Part shown: positions 1-6,996 of the stretch, in pieces
Numbering within the stretch: the first letter of the stretch is position 1
How the letters are laid out: every line of letters begins with the position of its first letter
Source of the DNA: Herminiimonas sp.
GTDB lineage: Bacteria > Pseudomonadota > Gammaproteobacteria > Burkholderiales > Burkholderiaceae_D
NCBI GenBank assembly: GCA_028292315.1
Contig: JAQGMO010000230.1
Coordinates: 1-34,599 of the forward strand
Direction: 5' to 3'
DNA length: 34,599 nucleotides
Translations under genes and position numbers: made by a program
Notes under the pieces: generated by a model
The model's database searches: none
The model's input: only the letters and a program-made list of their open reading frames with translations
Told to the model about the DNA's origin: nothing

Positions 1-360
1 TTGTATTTTGGATATTAGCGGATTCATGTAATCTGCCAGGAAGAATGTTGTAGGTGTGCACCAGGTGCACTTTTTGGAAAACGTCGACAGCCGAATATCT
101 TGAGCCAGTAAAGGTCCGCGGCATAGACCGGGTATCGACTTGGCGGATACCAATGTCCGGAAAAGCTAATAGGCGGTATCTGTTTGCGTCGTTCGAACAC
201 TGGAGTGGTGCATGGTCCGGCCACATGCTGCGCCAGAGCCCACAACGTTACGCCAGGTTACTTTATTCCGCGACGGGTGATCGAATTCAAATGACTGGCG
301 GCTATGTTCAGGTAGGATTAGGCATTGCCTCGATAAACTGCACTTGCCACCTGATACTTC
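1..360. other. Left-edge region with no recognised gene
   Basis: I see no convincing gene here. An open frame runs at 54-368 on the + strand (104 codons), but its translation is rich in Arg, Trp, Cys and Ser, resembles no family I know and runs over the start of the next gene. A short perfect dyad, GTGCACC-A-GGTGCAC at 56-70, is followed by five T; its one-base centre suits a protein-binding site better than a terminator. The stretch probably holds the upstream region of the membrane protein that begins at 361. Confidence 0.4.
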
Positions 361-1395
361 ATGAATAACCCCGACCTCCACAGAAAAACCTTTTTAGTCC
401 TGTTGATTGCCGTTTCACTTGCATTCGCGTGGATACTTTTGCCGTTTTACGGTGCGGTGTTCTGGGGCGTGGTGCTGGCGATTCTGTTTGCGCCGTTCTA
501 TCGGCAACTGCTGGTTGCGCTGCACAACAGGCGTAACCTGGCTGCGCTGGCTACCCTGGTGCTTTGCCTGATTATCGTGTTTTTTCCTCTCACGCTGATC
601 ACTGCCTCGCTGATGCAGGAAGGATCGCTGGTGTATGAACGGATCCGGACCGGGCAATTGAATTTCGGCGCGTACTTTCAGCAAGTCATTGCCGCATTGC
701 CGCGCTGGGTGGTGACCATACTCGACCGCTTCGGACTCGGCAACCTCACCGCTATGCAGGACAGGCTTTCGACCTTCGCGGTGGAGGTCAGCCAGTTTCT
801 GGCGACCCAGGCGCTCAGCATCGGGCAGAACGCATTGAATTTCGTGGTCGGTTTCGGCGTCATGCTGTACCTGCTGTTTTTCCTGTTGCGCGACGGCGCC
901 ATGCTTTCCGCGCGCATCCGGCAAGCGATTCCGCTCTCGACCGAACATAAGCGAAATTTGTTCAGCAAGTTCACGACGGTCATTCGCGCCACGGTCAAGG
1001 GCAATATCGTGGTAGCGGCGACGCAAGGCGCGCTGGGCGGCTTGATGTTCTGGTTTCTCGGCATACAGGGCGCAATATTATGGGGTGTCCTGATGGCTTT
1101 CCTTTCCCTGCTGCCGGCCGTCGGCGCAGCCCTGATCTGGGGGCCGGTCGCTATTTTCTTTCTTGTCACCGGCGCCATCTGGCAGGGAGTAACGCTGATC
1201 GTATTCGGGGTGCTTGTGATTGGCCTGGTCGATAATATCCTGCGCCCTATATTAGTTGGCAAGGATACGCAGATGCCTGATTACGTGGTGCTGATTTCCA
1301 CGATCGGTGGCATGGCGCTGTTCGGGCTAAATGGATTTGTTATCGGTCCCGTGATCGCAGCGCTGTTCATCGCATGCTGGGACCTTTTTGCTTAG
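361..1395 (+). CDS. AI-2E/PerM family membrane transporter
   Basis: A 344-residue polytopic inner-membrane protein of the AI-2E transporter (PerM/YdiK/TqsA) family. Hydrophobic segments lie at roughly residues 11-45, 60-83, 160-176, 215-250, 253-290 and 305-340, with a less hydrophobic stretch at about 85-155, as is usual in this family. The family signature DNILRPILVGK is at 291-301, followed by GLNGFVIGPVI at 322-332. Members export small molecules or ions; the substrate of this one cannot be read from sequence, and AI-2 itself is only one family example. The length is typical (about 340-370). The ATG at 361 has no strong ribosome-binding site. The gene stands alone and converges on the enoyl-CoA hydratase at 1507. 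Confidence 0.88.
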   Translation: MNNPDLHRKTFLVLLIAVSLAFAWILLPFYGAVFWGVVLAILFAPFYRQLLVALHNRRNLAALATLVLCLIIVFFPLTLITASLMQEGSLVYERIRTGQLNFGAYFQQVIAALPRWVVTILDRFGLGNLTAMQDRLSTFAVEVSQFLATQALSIGQNALNFVVGFGVMLYLLFFLLRDGAMLSARIRQAIPLSTEHKRNLFSKFTTVIRATVKGNIVVAATQGALGGLMFWFLGIQGAILWGVLMAFLSLLPAVGAALIWGPVAIFFLVTGAIWQGVTLIVFGVLVIGLVDNILRPILVGKDTQMPDYVVLISTIGGMALFGLNGFVIGPVIAALFIACWDLFA

Positions 1396-1413
1396 GCGAA
1401 GGATGTGCGTAAT

Positions 1414-1469
1414 GATTGAACAAGGCCGATTGAACAAGGCCGATTGAACAAGGCCGATTGAGCAAGGCC
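1414..1469. repeat. 14-bp tandem repeat, four copies
   Basis: Four head-to-tail copies of GATTGAACAAGGCC start at 1414, 1428, 1442 and 1456. The first three are identical and the fourth differs by one base (GATTGAGCAAGGCC). They lie in the gap between two convergent genes, and the last copy runs directly into a stem-loop. The array would be at the 3' end of both transcripts. Identical units suggest recent slippage, so copy number may vary between strains. Confidence 0.9.
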
Positions 1470-1495
1470 GGCGCGCTCGTTACGCATCGCCGGCC
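1466..1495. terminator. Stem-loop between convergent genes
   Basis: Perfect 8-bp arms GGCCGGCG (1466-1473) and CGCCGGCC (1488-1495) enclose a 14-nt loop. The element lies between the convergent ends of the membrane transporter (1395) and the enoyl-CoA hydratase (1507). No T-run follows on either strand, so intrinsic termination is uncertain. It could be an mRNA 3'-end stabiliser or a bidirectional, weak terminator. Confidence 0.45.
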
Positions 1496-1506
1496 CATAT
1501 TGCCAG

Positions 1507-2277
1507 TTACCAGCGCGGTTCGCGCTTTTCAAAAAACGCGAGATTGCCTTCGCGGGCAGCCGGTAACTGGTAGGCTTGCACGAATAACTCGAGTTCGTAT
1601 TGCAGATGCGCCCGGAATGCCTGCAAAAACTGGTTGTCGAGCAGGGCCGAGATCGCATTGACTGAACTGGCCGGCCGGTTTGCCAGCTCCCGCGCGAATT
1701 TCATTACATGGTCGTCCAACGTTTCAGGACTGACCACCTCATCCGCCAATCCAAGTTGCATGGCTTCTTCACTGGAAATGGTATTGCCGGTAAGGAGCAG
1801 ACGGCGCGCGCGCGACGGTCCCACCAGGCGCTCGAGCAGGAATATGCCCCCGGTACCGGGCCATACGCCGCGCTTAATTTCAGGCAAGGCAAAACGCGCC
1901 GTCGATGAAACAAACCGGAAGCCGCAACCGAGCGCCAGTTCCAGGCCGCCGCCCATGCAATTGCCATGGATGGCCGCAATCACCGGCTTGCGCAGGGAAG
2001 CCAGCGCCAGAATCATCCGATGCGCATTTTCCCCGTGCGCCCGCGCTACCGCCGGATCGAAACGCAAGGGAAATTCCTTCAGGTCGGCGCCGGCGCAAAA
2101 CGTGCTCTGCCCGGAGCCGAAAATAACGACCCGCACCGCATCGTCCCGATCGAGCCGGGTAAAAAGATCGCCAAGCTCGCGGCGCACCGTCTGGGTAAGG
2201 ATATTCAAGGGCGGATTGTTGATCTCGATCCGGCAGATTCCCGGTTCCGGGATTGAATAAAGCAGGGTTTCAGGCAC
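1507..2277 (-). CDS. Enoyl-CoA hydratase/isomerase (crotonase family)
   Basis: A crotonase of 256 residues when read from the GTG at 2277. The oxyanion-hole segments are FCAGADLKEF (60-69) and HGNCMGGGLELAL (104-116). Both catalytic glutamates of enoyl-CoA hydratases appear present: Glu113 in GGGLE and Glu133 in LPEIKRGVWPGTGG. The likely reaction is hydration of a trans-2-enoyl-CoA. I chose the GTG because GAGG lies 9 nt upstream and the start overlaps the last codons of the gntR gene by 8 bp, implying translational coupling; the open frame extends to a TTG at 2328 with no better site. The gene is the second of a leftward gntR-ech pair and, given the divergent catabolic operon, probably serves the same pathway. 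Confidence 0.88.
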   Translation of the reverse strand: MPETLLYSIPEPGICRIEINNPPLNILTQTVRRELGDLFTRLDRDDAVRVVIFGSGQSTFCAGADLKEFPLRFDPAVARAHGENAHRMILALASLRKPVIAAIHGNCMGGGLELALGCGFRFVSSTARFALPEIKRGVWPGTGGIFLLERLVGPSRARRLLLTGNTISSEEAMQLGLADEVVSPETLDDHVMKFARELANRPASSVNAISALLDNQFLQAFRAHLQYELELFVQAYQLPAAREGNLAFFEKREPRW

Positions 2278-2992
2278 GGATCGCTTCCTCGGATTCGTTA
2301 GGATAGCTTTGCCGGCTTTCGCCGCCAAGCGTGTCCAGCATGCGTTGCTTGCCGGTCAGGATATGCCGTTCGAAGGCTTCGGCCGCTAGTTCCGGCTGAC
2401 CGCTCATGATCGCCGACAGGATTTTTCGATGCTCTACCTGCGACACCCGAATCTGCGCCAGCGTGAACACGCCTTTGCGCAGATACAGCTTGAGTTCATC
2501 TTCCACCGCGTGATTCAGCGCGACCAGGCGAGGATTTTTCGTCGTCTGCATCAGCACTTCGTGGAAGGTGGCGTTCAACGAATGATATTTGGCCGGATCA
2601 CGTTCATTGGCGGCTTCATCCATCTGCTCCAGAAGGGAGGACAGCAGACGTTCGTCGTCCGCCGTGATACGCAATGCGATCAGCCGTCCGCTCGTATGCG
2701 CAAAACTGGCACGGATGTCGTACAGGTGCAGCGCATCTTCCAGTGACAGCTTGCAAACCTCGGCGCCGCGGTTCGGAATAATCCGGACCAGGCCGGCCTG
2801 CTCGAGTGAACGCAATGCTTCGCGCGCGGTGGCACGCCCAATCTGCAGCTCCTGCGCCAGCGCCTGCTCATTGATGCGCTCGCCCGGCTGAAGCTGCCCA
2901 TCGTGGATCATGTTTCTGACACGCTCGCGGACTTCCTCGACCCGGGCTGCAATCGCTTCCGGTCCTCGAATCAAATTTTTTTCTCGGGCCAT
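2270..2992 (-). CDS. GntR family transcriptional regulator, FCD (FadR) subfamily
   Basis: A 240-residue DNA-binding regulator. The N-terminal winged helix-turn-helix spans about residues 18-82, with the characteristic run GERINEQALAQELQIGRATA and the wing NRGAEV. The rest is an all-helical FCD ligand-binding domain with conserved FH, EH and RH pairs near the C-terminus. At the position where many FCD proteins carry a metal-ligand Asp (D-x-x-FH) this protein has Asn (NATFH), so metal binding may be altered. The ATG at 2992 follows an AGAGA stretch. It is divergent from the aldehyde dehydrogenase operon, and the shared upstream region holds FadR-type palindromes. The likely role is ligand-responsive control of both arms. 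The effector is unknown. Confidence 0.92.
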   Translation of the reverse strand: MAREKNLIRGPEAIAARVEEVRERVRNMIHDGQLQPGERINEQALAQELQIGRATAREALRSLEQAGLVRIIPNRGAEVCKLSLEDALHLYDIRASFAHTSGRLIALRITADDERLLSSLLEQMDEAANERDPAKYHSLNATFHEVLMQTTKNPRLVALNHAVEDELKLYLRKGVFTLAQIRVSQVEHRKILSAIMSGQPELAAEAFERHILTGKQRMLDTLGGESRQSYPNESEEAIRA

Positions 2993-3050
2993 ATTTCAGT
3001 TATCTCTAAGAGTAATCAAACCATATGCCATGCATTTTATGTTCCAGGCA

Positions 3051-3068
3051 ACACTGTGCAAACAGTGT
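3051..3068. promoter_or_regulatory. Inverted repeat upstream of gntR
   Basis: ACACTGT-GCAA-ACAGTGT: perfect 7-bp arms around a 4-bp spacer, about 60 bp upstream of the gntR start. The TGT-N4-ACA core suits binding by a dimeric regulator, and the position would allow autoregulation. No T-run follows it. Whether the neighbouring GntR protein binds here is inference. Confidence 0.5.
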
Positions 3069-3130
3069 ATGGCACAGGCCAGCCCTGTCTTTTTTCAATA
3101 AAACACGGGCCGCAAAACCATTTTTGTTTC

Positions 3131-3146
3131 TCGGTAGTACTACCGA
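3131..3146. promoter_or_regulatory. 16-bp perfect palindrome
   Basis: TCGGTAGTACTACCGA reads identically on both strands. It differs in sequence from the GATTGTCGACAATC element 80 bp to its right, so it may be the target of a second regulator or a weaker site for the same one. It lies in the middle of the divergent region. Confidence 0.5.
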
Positions 3147-3172
3147 TTTAGATTTTAGAAACTATAAGCGTG

Positions 3173-3200
3173 TTGACACAAAAATGTCAATGTGTTTAAT
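3173..3200 (+). promoter_or_regulatory. Candidate sigma70-type promoter (first direct repeat)
   Basis: TTGACA at 3173-3178 and TTTAAT at 3195-3200 are separated by 16 bp: a consensus -35 and a 5/6 match to the -10. The FadR-type palindrome at 3211-3224 would lie near the transcription start, a good place for repression. The same block also contains the dyad TTGACA-N6-TGTCAA (3173-3190), so it could itself be an operator. It forms a pair with the related block at 3359-3388. Confidence 0.45.
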
Positions 3201-3210
3201 ATTCAACTTG

Positions 3211-3224
3211 GATTGTCGACAATC
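3211..3224. promoter_or_regulatory. FadR/GntR-type operator candidate 1
   Basis: GATTGTCGACAATC is a perfect 14-bp palindrome. Its core TGTCGACA fits the known FadR-subfamily pattern yGTM-KACy, so it is the most probable binding site for the adjacent FCD GntR regulator. A near copy overlaps the 5' end of the operon at 3419-3431. Confidence 0.6.
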
Positions 3225-3418
3225 ATCAACTCTTTGTACGCGTTTATAGATGCGGCAAGCTGGCGCTGAATAACAAATCGATGTACATTCCAGAAATTTC
3301 ACCTATGAAATAAAAGGGAAAGGCAAGGATTTTTTGCTTGGAAACATCGATTTCGTTGTGTTGACACACAATATTCAATGTGTTTCAATACGACGCCAAG
3401 TGCACACACTTTACATTT

Positions 3419-3431
3419 GATTGTCGACTAT
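3419..3431. promoter_or_regulatory. FadR/GntR-type operator candidate 2
   Basis: GATTGTCGACTAT repeats the left half and core of the palindrome at 3211-3224 with one substitution in the right half (A to T). It ends 10 bp before the aldehyde dehydrogenase start codon, so a bound regulator would block the leader of the operon. The 208-bp distance between the two sites would allow looping. Confidence 0.5.
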
Positions 3432-3441
3432 TGGGATAACG

Positions 3442-4899
3442 ATGAAGCATGCGGATCACTATCAGAACAAAGGGATGTTCTTTTCGGGACAATGGCACAA
3501 CGGCAAGGACGGCGAGCGCATCGCGGTAACGTCGCCGGCCACTGAAGAAATATTAGGTGAGATTCCGCAGGCAAGCGCGGCCGATATCGCTGCGGCGATC
3601 GATAGTGCTTCCGACGGTTTGCGTAACATGCGCAAGCTTACGGCATGGGAACGCTCCGCGTTGCTGCGCAAAGTAGCCATTCTGGTGCGCGAACGTGCCC
3701 GCGAAATCGGCACGCTGATTTCCGAAGAAACCGGCAAGCCGATCACCCAATCCCTGGGGGAAGCGAACGCGTCCGCCGAAGCGATCGACTGGTTCGCCGA
3801 CGAAGCACGCCGCATTTTCGGCCTTTCCTATGAGAGTCGGGTTCCCGGCGATCGCTACCTGGTGAATTTCGATCCGGTCGGCATTGTCGCGACTTTTACG
3901 CCCTGGAACATGCCGGTATTGCTGCTGGCCAGAAAACTGGCGCCTGCGCTGGCCGCCGGATGCGCGGTGATTTCACGTCCTTCCAATGAAGCAGCCGGCT
4001 GCACCATGGCGCTGTTCCAGTGTTTCATCGACGCCGGCTTCCCGCAAGGCGCCCTGAACATGCTGACCGGTCATCCGGAAATCATCACCAACACCCTGCT
4101 GGCCGAACCACGCATTGCGAAAATGAGCTTCACCGGATCGGTCCCGGTCGGCAAGCAACTGATTGCGCAGGCCGCGCAAACCGTCAAGCGCGTAACGATG
4201 GAGCTGGGCGGCCACGCGCCGGTCATCGTGCACGAGGATGCCGATATCGATGCATTCGTCGCGGCGGCGGTGCAGGCCAAGTTCCGTAATGGCGGCCAGA
4301 TCTGCGCTTCGCCAACCCGCTTCTACGTCCACCGCAGCATCCTTGACAAGGTAGTGGCCGGCCTGGCCGAACGCACCCGCGCATTGCGCGTCGGCGACCC
4401 GCTGCGCGACGAGACCGAAGTCGGCCCGCTGGCGACCCGCAAACGCCGCACTGCGATTGAACAACTGGTGGACGACGCGGTGGACAGCGGCGCCCGGCTG
4501 ATGGCCGGCGGGCGCAAGCCGGACACGATGGAGCGCGGATTCTATTACTTGCCCACTATCCTGGCGGAAGTGCCGGCGAAGGCGCGCGCCATGTTCGACG
4601 AGCCGTTCGGGCCGATGGCACTGGTCAATGGCTTCGACTCGGTCGATGATGTCATTGAAGAAGCCAACAGCCTGCCGTTCGGCCTCGCCGCTTATGTCTA
4701 CACGCGCTCGCTGAAGCTGGCCCATATGACGACCGACCGCCTGCAAGCCGGCGTCATCGGGGTCAATACCTTTGTTGCATCGACTGCCGAAACACCGTTC
4801 GGCGGTATGAAGGAGAGTGGATTCGGCCGCGAAGGCGGACCATTCGCCATCCGCGACTACCTTGAATCAAAATTCATCAACCTGTCCATGCCGGCCTGA
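3442..4899 (+). CDS. NAD(P)-dependent aldehyde dehydrogenase
   Basis: A cytoplasmic aldehyde dehydrogenase of 485 residues that should oxidise an aldehyde to its acid. Recognisable landmarks are TPWNMP (153-158), FTGSVPVGK (230-238), the general-base Glu254 in ELGGHAP and the nucleophile Cys288 in NGGQICASP. The C-terminal PFGGMKESGFGREGG is typical of the succinate-semialdehyde/gabD branch. In the cofactor-binding KP(S/A)E motif this protein reads SRPSNEAA (178-185), with Arg179 where Lys is usual. I chose the ATG at 3442 rather than the in-frame TTG at 3421, which lies inside the operator-like sequence; the ribosome-binding site is weak (GGGATAA). First gene of the rightward operon; it may handle the alcohol-oxidation product of the GMC enzyme or the aldehyde released by the aldolase. 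Confidence 0.92.
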   Translation: MKHADHYQNKGMFFSGQWHNGKDGERIAVTSPATEEILGEIPQASAADIAAAIDSASDGLRNMRKLTAWERSALLRKVAILVRERAREIGTLISEETGKPITQSLGEANASAEAIDWFADEARRIFGLSYESRVPGDRYLVNFDPVGIVATFTPWNMPVLLLARKLAPALAAGCAVISRPSNEAAGCTMALFQCFIDAGFPQGALNMLTGHPEIITNTLLAEPRIAKMSFTGSVPVGKQLIAQAAQTVKRVTMELGGHAPVIVHEDADIDAFVAAAVQAKFRNGGQICASPTRFYVHRSILDKVVAGLAERTRALRVGDPLRDETEVGPLATRKRRTAIEQLVDDAVDSGARLMAGGRKPDTMERGFYYLPTILAEVPAKARAMFDEPFGPMALVNGFDSVDDVIEEANSLPFGLAAYVYTRSLKLAHMTTDRLQAGVIGVNTFVASTAETPFGGMKESGFGREGGPFAIRDYLESKFINLSMPA

Positions 4900-4947
4900 T
4901 CGCCTGCATCGCACACGCCAAAAATAACGCTTAAATAAGGATCGATC

Positions 4948-5745
4948 ATGAGCAACTTCATCAATGCAGCGCGCGTCAAGATGGAAAAGGGCGAGCTCGC
5001 CCTCGGCATGGGACTGCGTCAGGCGCGTACCGTCGATATCGCCAATGTCGCAAAAACCTGCGACTTCGACTGGCTGTTCATCGACATGGAACATAACTCG
5101 ATGAGCGTCGATACAGCGGCGCAGATCTGCAATGCGGCGCTGGCTGTCGGCGTCACGCCGATGGTGCGCGTGCCTGGCCATGAATCGTTCCACGCATCGC
5201 GTCTGCTGGACGGCGGCGCGCTCGGCATCGTGGTGCCGCACGTGAATAACGCGGCTGAAGCCAAGCGCGCGGTCGATAACTGCCGCTTTCCTTCCGTCGG
5301 CAAGCGTTCGATCCCGGGCAGCCTGCCGCAGGTTTCGTTCCAGACGATGCCGCTGCCGGACGTTATCGCGCATATCAACCGCGAAACCATGGTCGTGGTC
5401 ATGATCGAAACCATCGAAGGCGTGGAAAATCTCGAAGCAATCGCGGCTGTGCCGGGCATCGACGTGATCCTGGTCGGCACCAACGACATGGCGGCCGAAC
5501 TGGGCGTTCCGGGACAGCTCGGACATCAGATGGTGCGCGACGTGGTGCAAAAGGTGTGCGCGGTTTGCGCAAAGAATAATCTGTACCCGGGTGTCGGCGG
5601 CGTCTATGACGAAGCCGTCATGAAGGATTACGTCGAGATGGGCGCGCGCTTCATCCTGAGCGGATCCGATCTCGGATTCCTGATGCAGGGCGCCCGCATG
5701 CGCAGCCAGATGTTGCGCAGCATTGCCCTCGATCCGGCCAAGTAA
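4948..5745 (+). CDS. HpcH/HpaI family class II aldolase
   Basis: A 265-residue metal-dependent aldolase of the HpaI/GarL group, which cleaves 4-hydroxy-2-oxo acids to pyruvate plus an aldehyde. The base-containing motif IDMEHN is at 45-50, VRVP with the carboxylate-binding Arg at 73-76, LDGGALGIVVPHV at 87-99, and the metal ligands are probably Glu154 (MIET) and Asp180 (TND). The length matches HpaI (about 260) and not the longer CitE-type lyases, though a CoA-ester lyase role is not excluded. The ATG at 4948 follows AAGGATCG. It is separated from the dehydrogenase by 48 bp and is probably co-transcribed. Its aldehyde product could be a substrate of the upstream dehydrogenase. Confidence 0.88.
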   Translation: MSNFINAARVKMEKGELALGMGLRQARTVDIANVAKTCDFDWLFIDMEHNSMSVDTAAQICNAALAVGVTPMVRVPGHESFHASRLLDGGALGIVVPHVNNAAEAKRAVDNCRFPSVGKRSIPGSLPQVSFQTMPLPDVIAHINRETMVVVMIETIEGVENLEAIAAVPGIDVILVGTNDMAAELGVPGQLGHQMVRDVVQKVCAVCAKNNLYPGVGGVYDEAVMKDYVEMGARFILSGSDLGFLMQGARMRSQMLRSIALDPAK

Positions 5746-5752
5746 GTTGCGC

Positions 5753-5773
5753 GGCCGGCGCATGGAGCCGGCC
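5753..5773 (+). other. Intercistronic stem-loop
   Basis: GGCCGGC (5753-5759) and GCCGGCC (5767-5773) are perfect 7-bp arms around a 7-nt loop, just after the aldolase stop codon and 46 bp before the acyl-CoA dehydrogenase. There is no T-run, so it more likely tunes mRNA decay or translation than terminates. Confidence 0.45.
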
Positions 5774-5818
5774 TCCGCAGTCAGCCATTTTATTTAACGA
5801 TTTCCGCAAGAGGCAGCA

Positions 5819-6994
5819 ATGAGCAACCTGACACGACGCCAAGACCTGGAACCCTACCTGACACCCGAGCAGTTCGAGTTTCGGGATTCGGTCGACAAAT
5901 TTCTGACCAAAAATTCCGATCCTTCGATGGTGCGCCATTGGGACGAAGAGAAAATGTTCCCGGCTGAACTGGTCCAGGGCGCGGTAGAGCAGGGCTGGTT
6001 CGCCCTGACGCTGCCGGAAGAATATGGCGGCATCGGCGACTACATGGATATGGCAGCCTTCCTGGAAGTGGTCGGCTACCACAATCTCGGTCTGGCCCGC
6101 TTCTGGAACGCCAATGTGAATATGGTCGGCGGCGCGGTGTCGCGCTTCGCCTCCGAAAAAATCAAGGCGGAAGTCTTGCCCGACCTGGCCGCCGGCAAGT
6201 GCTGGCTGGCGTTCGCACTGAGCGAAAATGGCTCCGGTTCCGACGCCGCCGCCTTGCGCACCAAGGCCGACCTGGCCAACGGCGAGTTCACCGTTAATGG
6301 CACCAAGATGTGGATCACCGGCGCCTTGCAGGCCAAATATATTTTGACCGCCGTGCGCACCGATCGGGATGCGAAAAAGCATGACGGCATCAGCCTGGTG
6401 CTGGTGCCGAACGGTTCCGAGGGCCTGACCGTCTCGCCGATCGATCTGCTTGGCGGCCACGCAATCCGCACTTGCGAAGTCAACTACCAGGATGTGCGCG
6501 TCAACGAAGACCGCATGGTCGGCGACCTGCACGTCGGCTGGAAGCGGTTGCTGACCGTATTGGCCAAGGAACGTGTCGCGCTGTCCGCCATCTGCGTCGG
6601 CGCGGCTCAGGCCGCCTGCGACCTGGCGCGCGAGTATGCGATCGAGCGCCGCCAGTTCGATCAGTCGATTTACGATTTCCAGGCCATTTCACACATGCTG
6701 GTCGATATGCAGACCCAGGTCGATGCAGCCCGCATGATGGCTTACCGCGCCGCGCGCCTGCTGGTATCAGGCGTGCCATGCGAAGCCGAGGCATCGCAGG
6801 CGAAATATTTTGCTGCCGACACTTATGTCCGGGTCGCCACCGACGGCTTGCAAATCATGGGCGCCAACGGCTATGCAATGGAATACGCGATGCAGCGCCA
6901 CTACCGCGAATCCAAGCTGTTCCAGATTTTTGGCGGCACCAACCAGGTCCAGCGCAACATCGTCGCACGCGTACTGCGCAAGAAAGGCCAATAA
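5819..6994 (+). CDS. Acyl-CoA dehydrogenase
   Basis: A 391-residue FAD-dependent acyl-CoA dehydrogenase that introduces a trans-2 double bond in an acyl-CoA, passing electrons to electron-transfer flavoprotein. The fold markers are ALSENGSGSD (133-142), the FAD/substrate segment MWITGALQAKY (164-174), RRQFDQSIYDFQ (277-288) and the C-terminal FQIFGGTNQVQRN. The usual catalytic Glu of the I-Y-E-G-T motif is Gly372 here. Glu251 in AKERVALSA lies where isovaleryl-CoA and long-chain acyl-CoA dehydrogenases carry their base, so that active-site type is likely. The start at 5819 follows AGAGGCAGCA. Only 2 bp separate it from the flavoprotein gene, a clear operon link. Confidence 0.92.
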   Translation: MSNLTRRQDLEPYLTPEQFEFRDSVDKFLTKNSDPSMVRHWDEEKMFPAELVQGAVEQGWFALTLPEEYGGIGDYMDMAAFLEVVGYHNLGLARFWNANVNMVGGAVSRFASEKIKAEVLPDLAAGKCWLAFALSENGSGSDAAALRTKADLANGEFTVNGTKMWITGALQAKYILTAVRTDRDAKKHDGISLVLVPNGSEGLTVSPIDLLGGHAIRTCEVNYQDVRVNEDRMVGDLHVGWKRLLTVLAKERVALSAICVGAAQAACDLAREYAIERRQFDQSIYDFQAISHMLVDMQTQVDAARMMAYRAARLLVSGVPCEAEASQAKYFAADTYVRVATDGLQIMGANGYAMEYAMQRHYRESKLFQIFGGTNQVQRNIVARVLRKKGQ

Positions 6995-6996
6995 AA

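Larger units (their letters stand above)
3171..3388. repeat. Pair of promoter/operator-like direct repeats, 188 bp apart
   Basis: The blocks at 3171-3197 and 3359-3385 share TGTTGACACA, a variable 6-bp middle and then TCAATGTGTTT, so about 21 of 27 positions match. Each contains TTGACA and inner symmetry (ACACA...TGTGT). Such a repeated block suggests either a duplicated promoter or two co-operative regulator sites that could loop the DNA. The second copy has a poor -10 (TTCAAT), which favours the operator reading for at least that copy. Confidence 0.6.
2993..3441. promoter_or_regulatory. Divergent regulatory region between gntR and the catabolic operon
   Basis: This 449-bp gap is AT-rich compared with the genes on either side and holds several symmetrical elements: an inverted repeat at 3051-3068, a 16-bp palindrome at 3131-3146, a promoter-like direct repeat pair at 3171-3200 and 3359-3388, a 14-bp palindrome at 3211-3224 and a near copy of it at 3419-3431. 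No protein-coding frame in it looks real. It must carry the promoters for the leftward gntR-ech pair and the rightward operon starting at 3442. The sites are listed separately. Confidence 0.75.

Noticed and set aside
54-368. Open frame of 104 codons at the left edge
   Set aside because: Composition (Arg, Trp, Cys, Ser rich) and lack of any recognisable motif fit a chance frame; it overlaps the start of the membrane transporter.
1414-1469. Possible CRISPR-like array
   Set aside because: Units are 14 bp and directly adjacent without spacers, so this is a simple tandem repeat.
4867-5763. 298-codon open frame on the - strand
   Set aside because: Antisense to the HpaI aldolase; very His/Arg/Asp-rich and unlike any protein family.
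6472-6996. N-terminal extension of the flavoprotein frame
   Set aside because: The extra residues are Arg/Pro-rich out-of-frame reading of the acyl-CoA dehydrogenase gene; the family N-terminus begins at the ATG at 6997.
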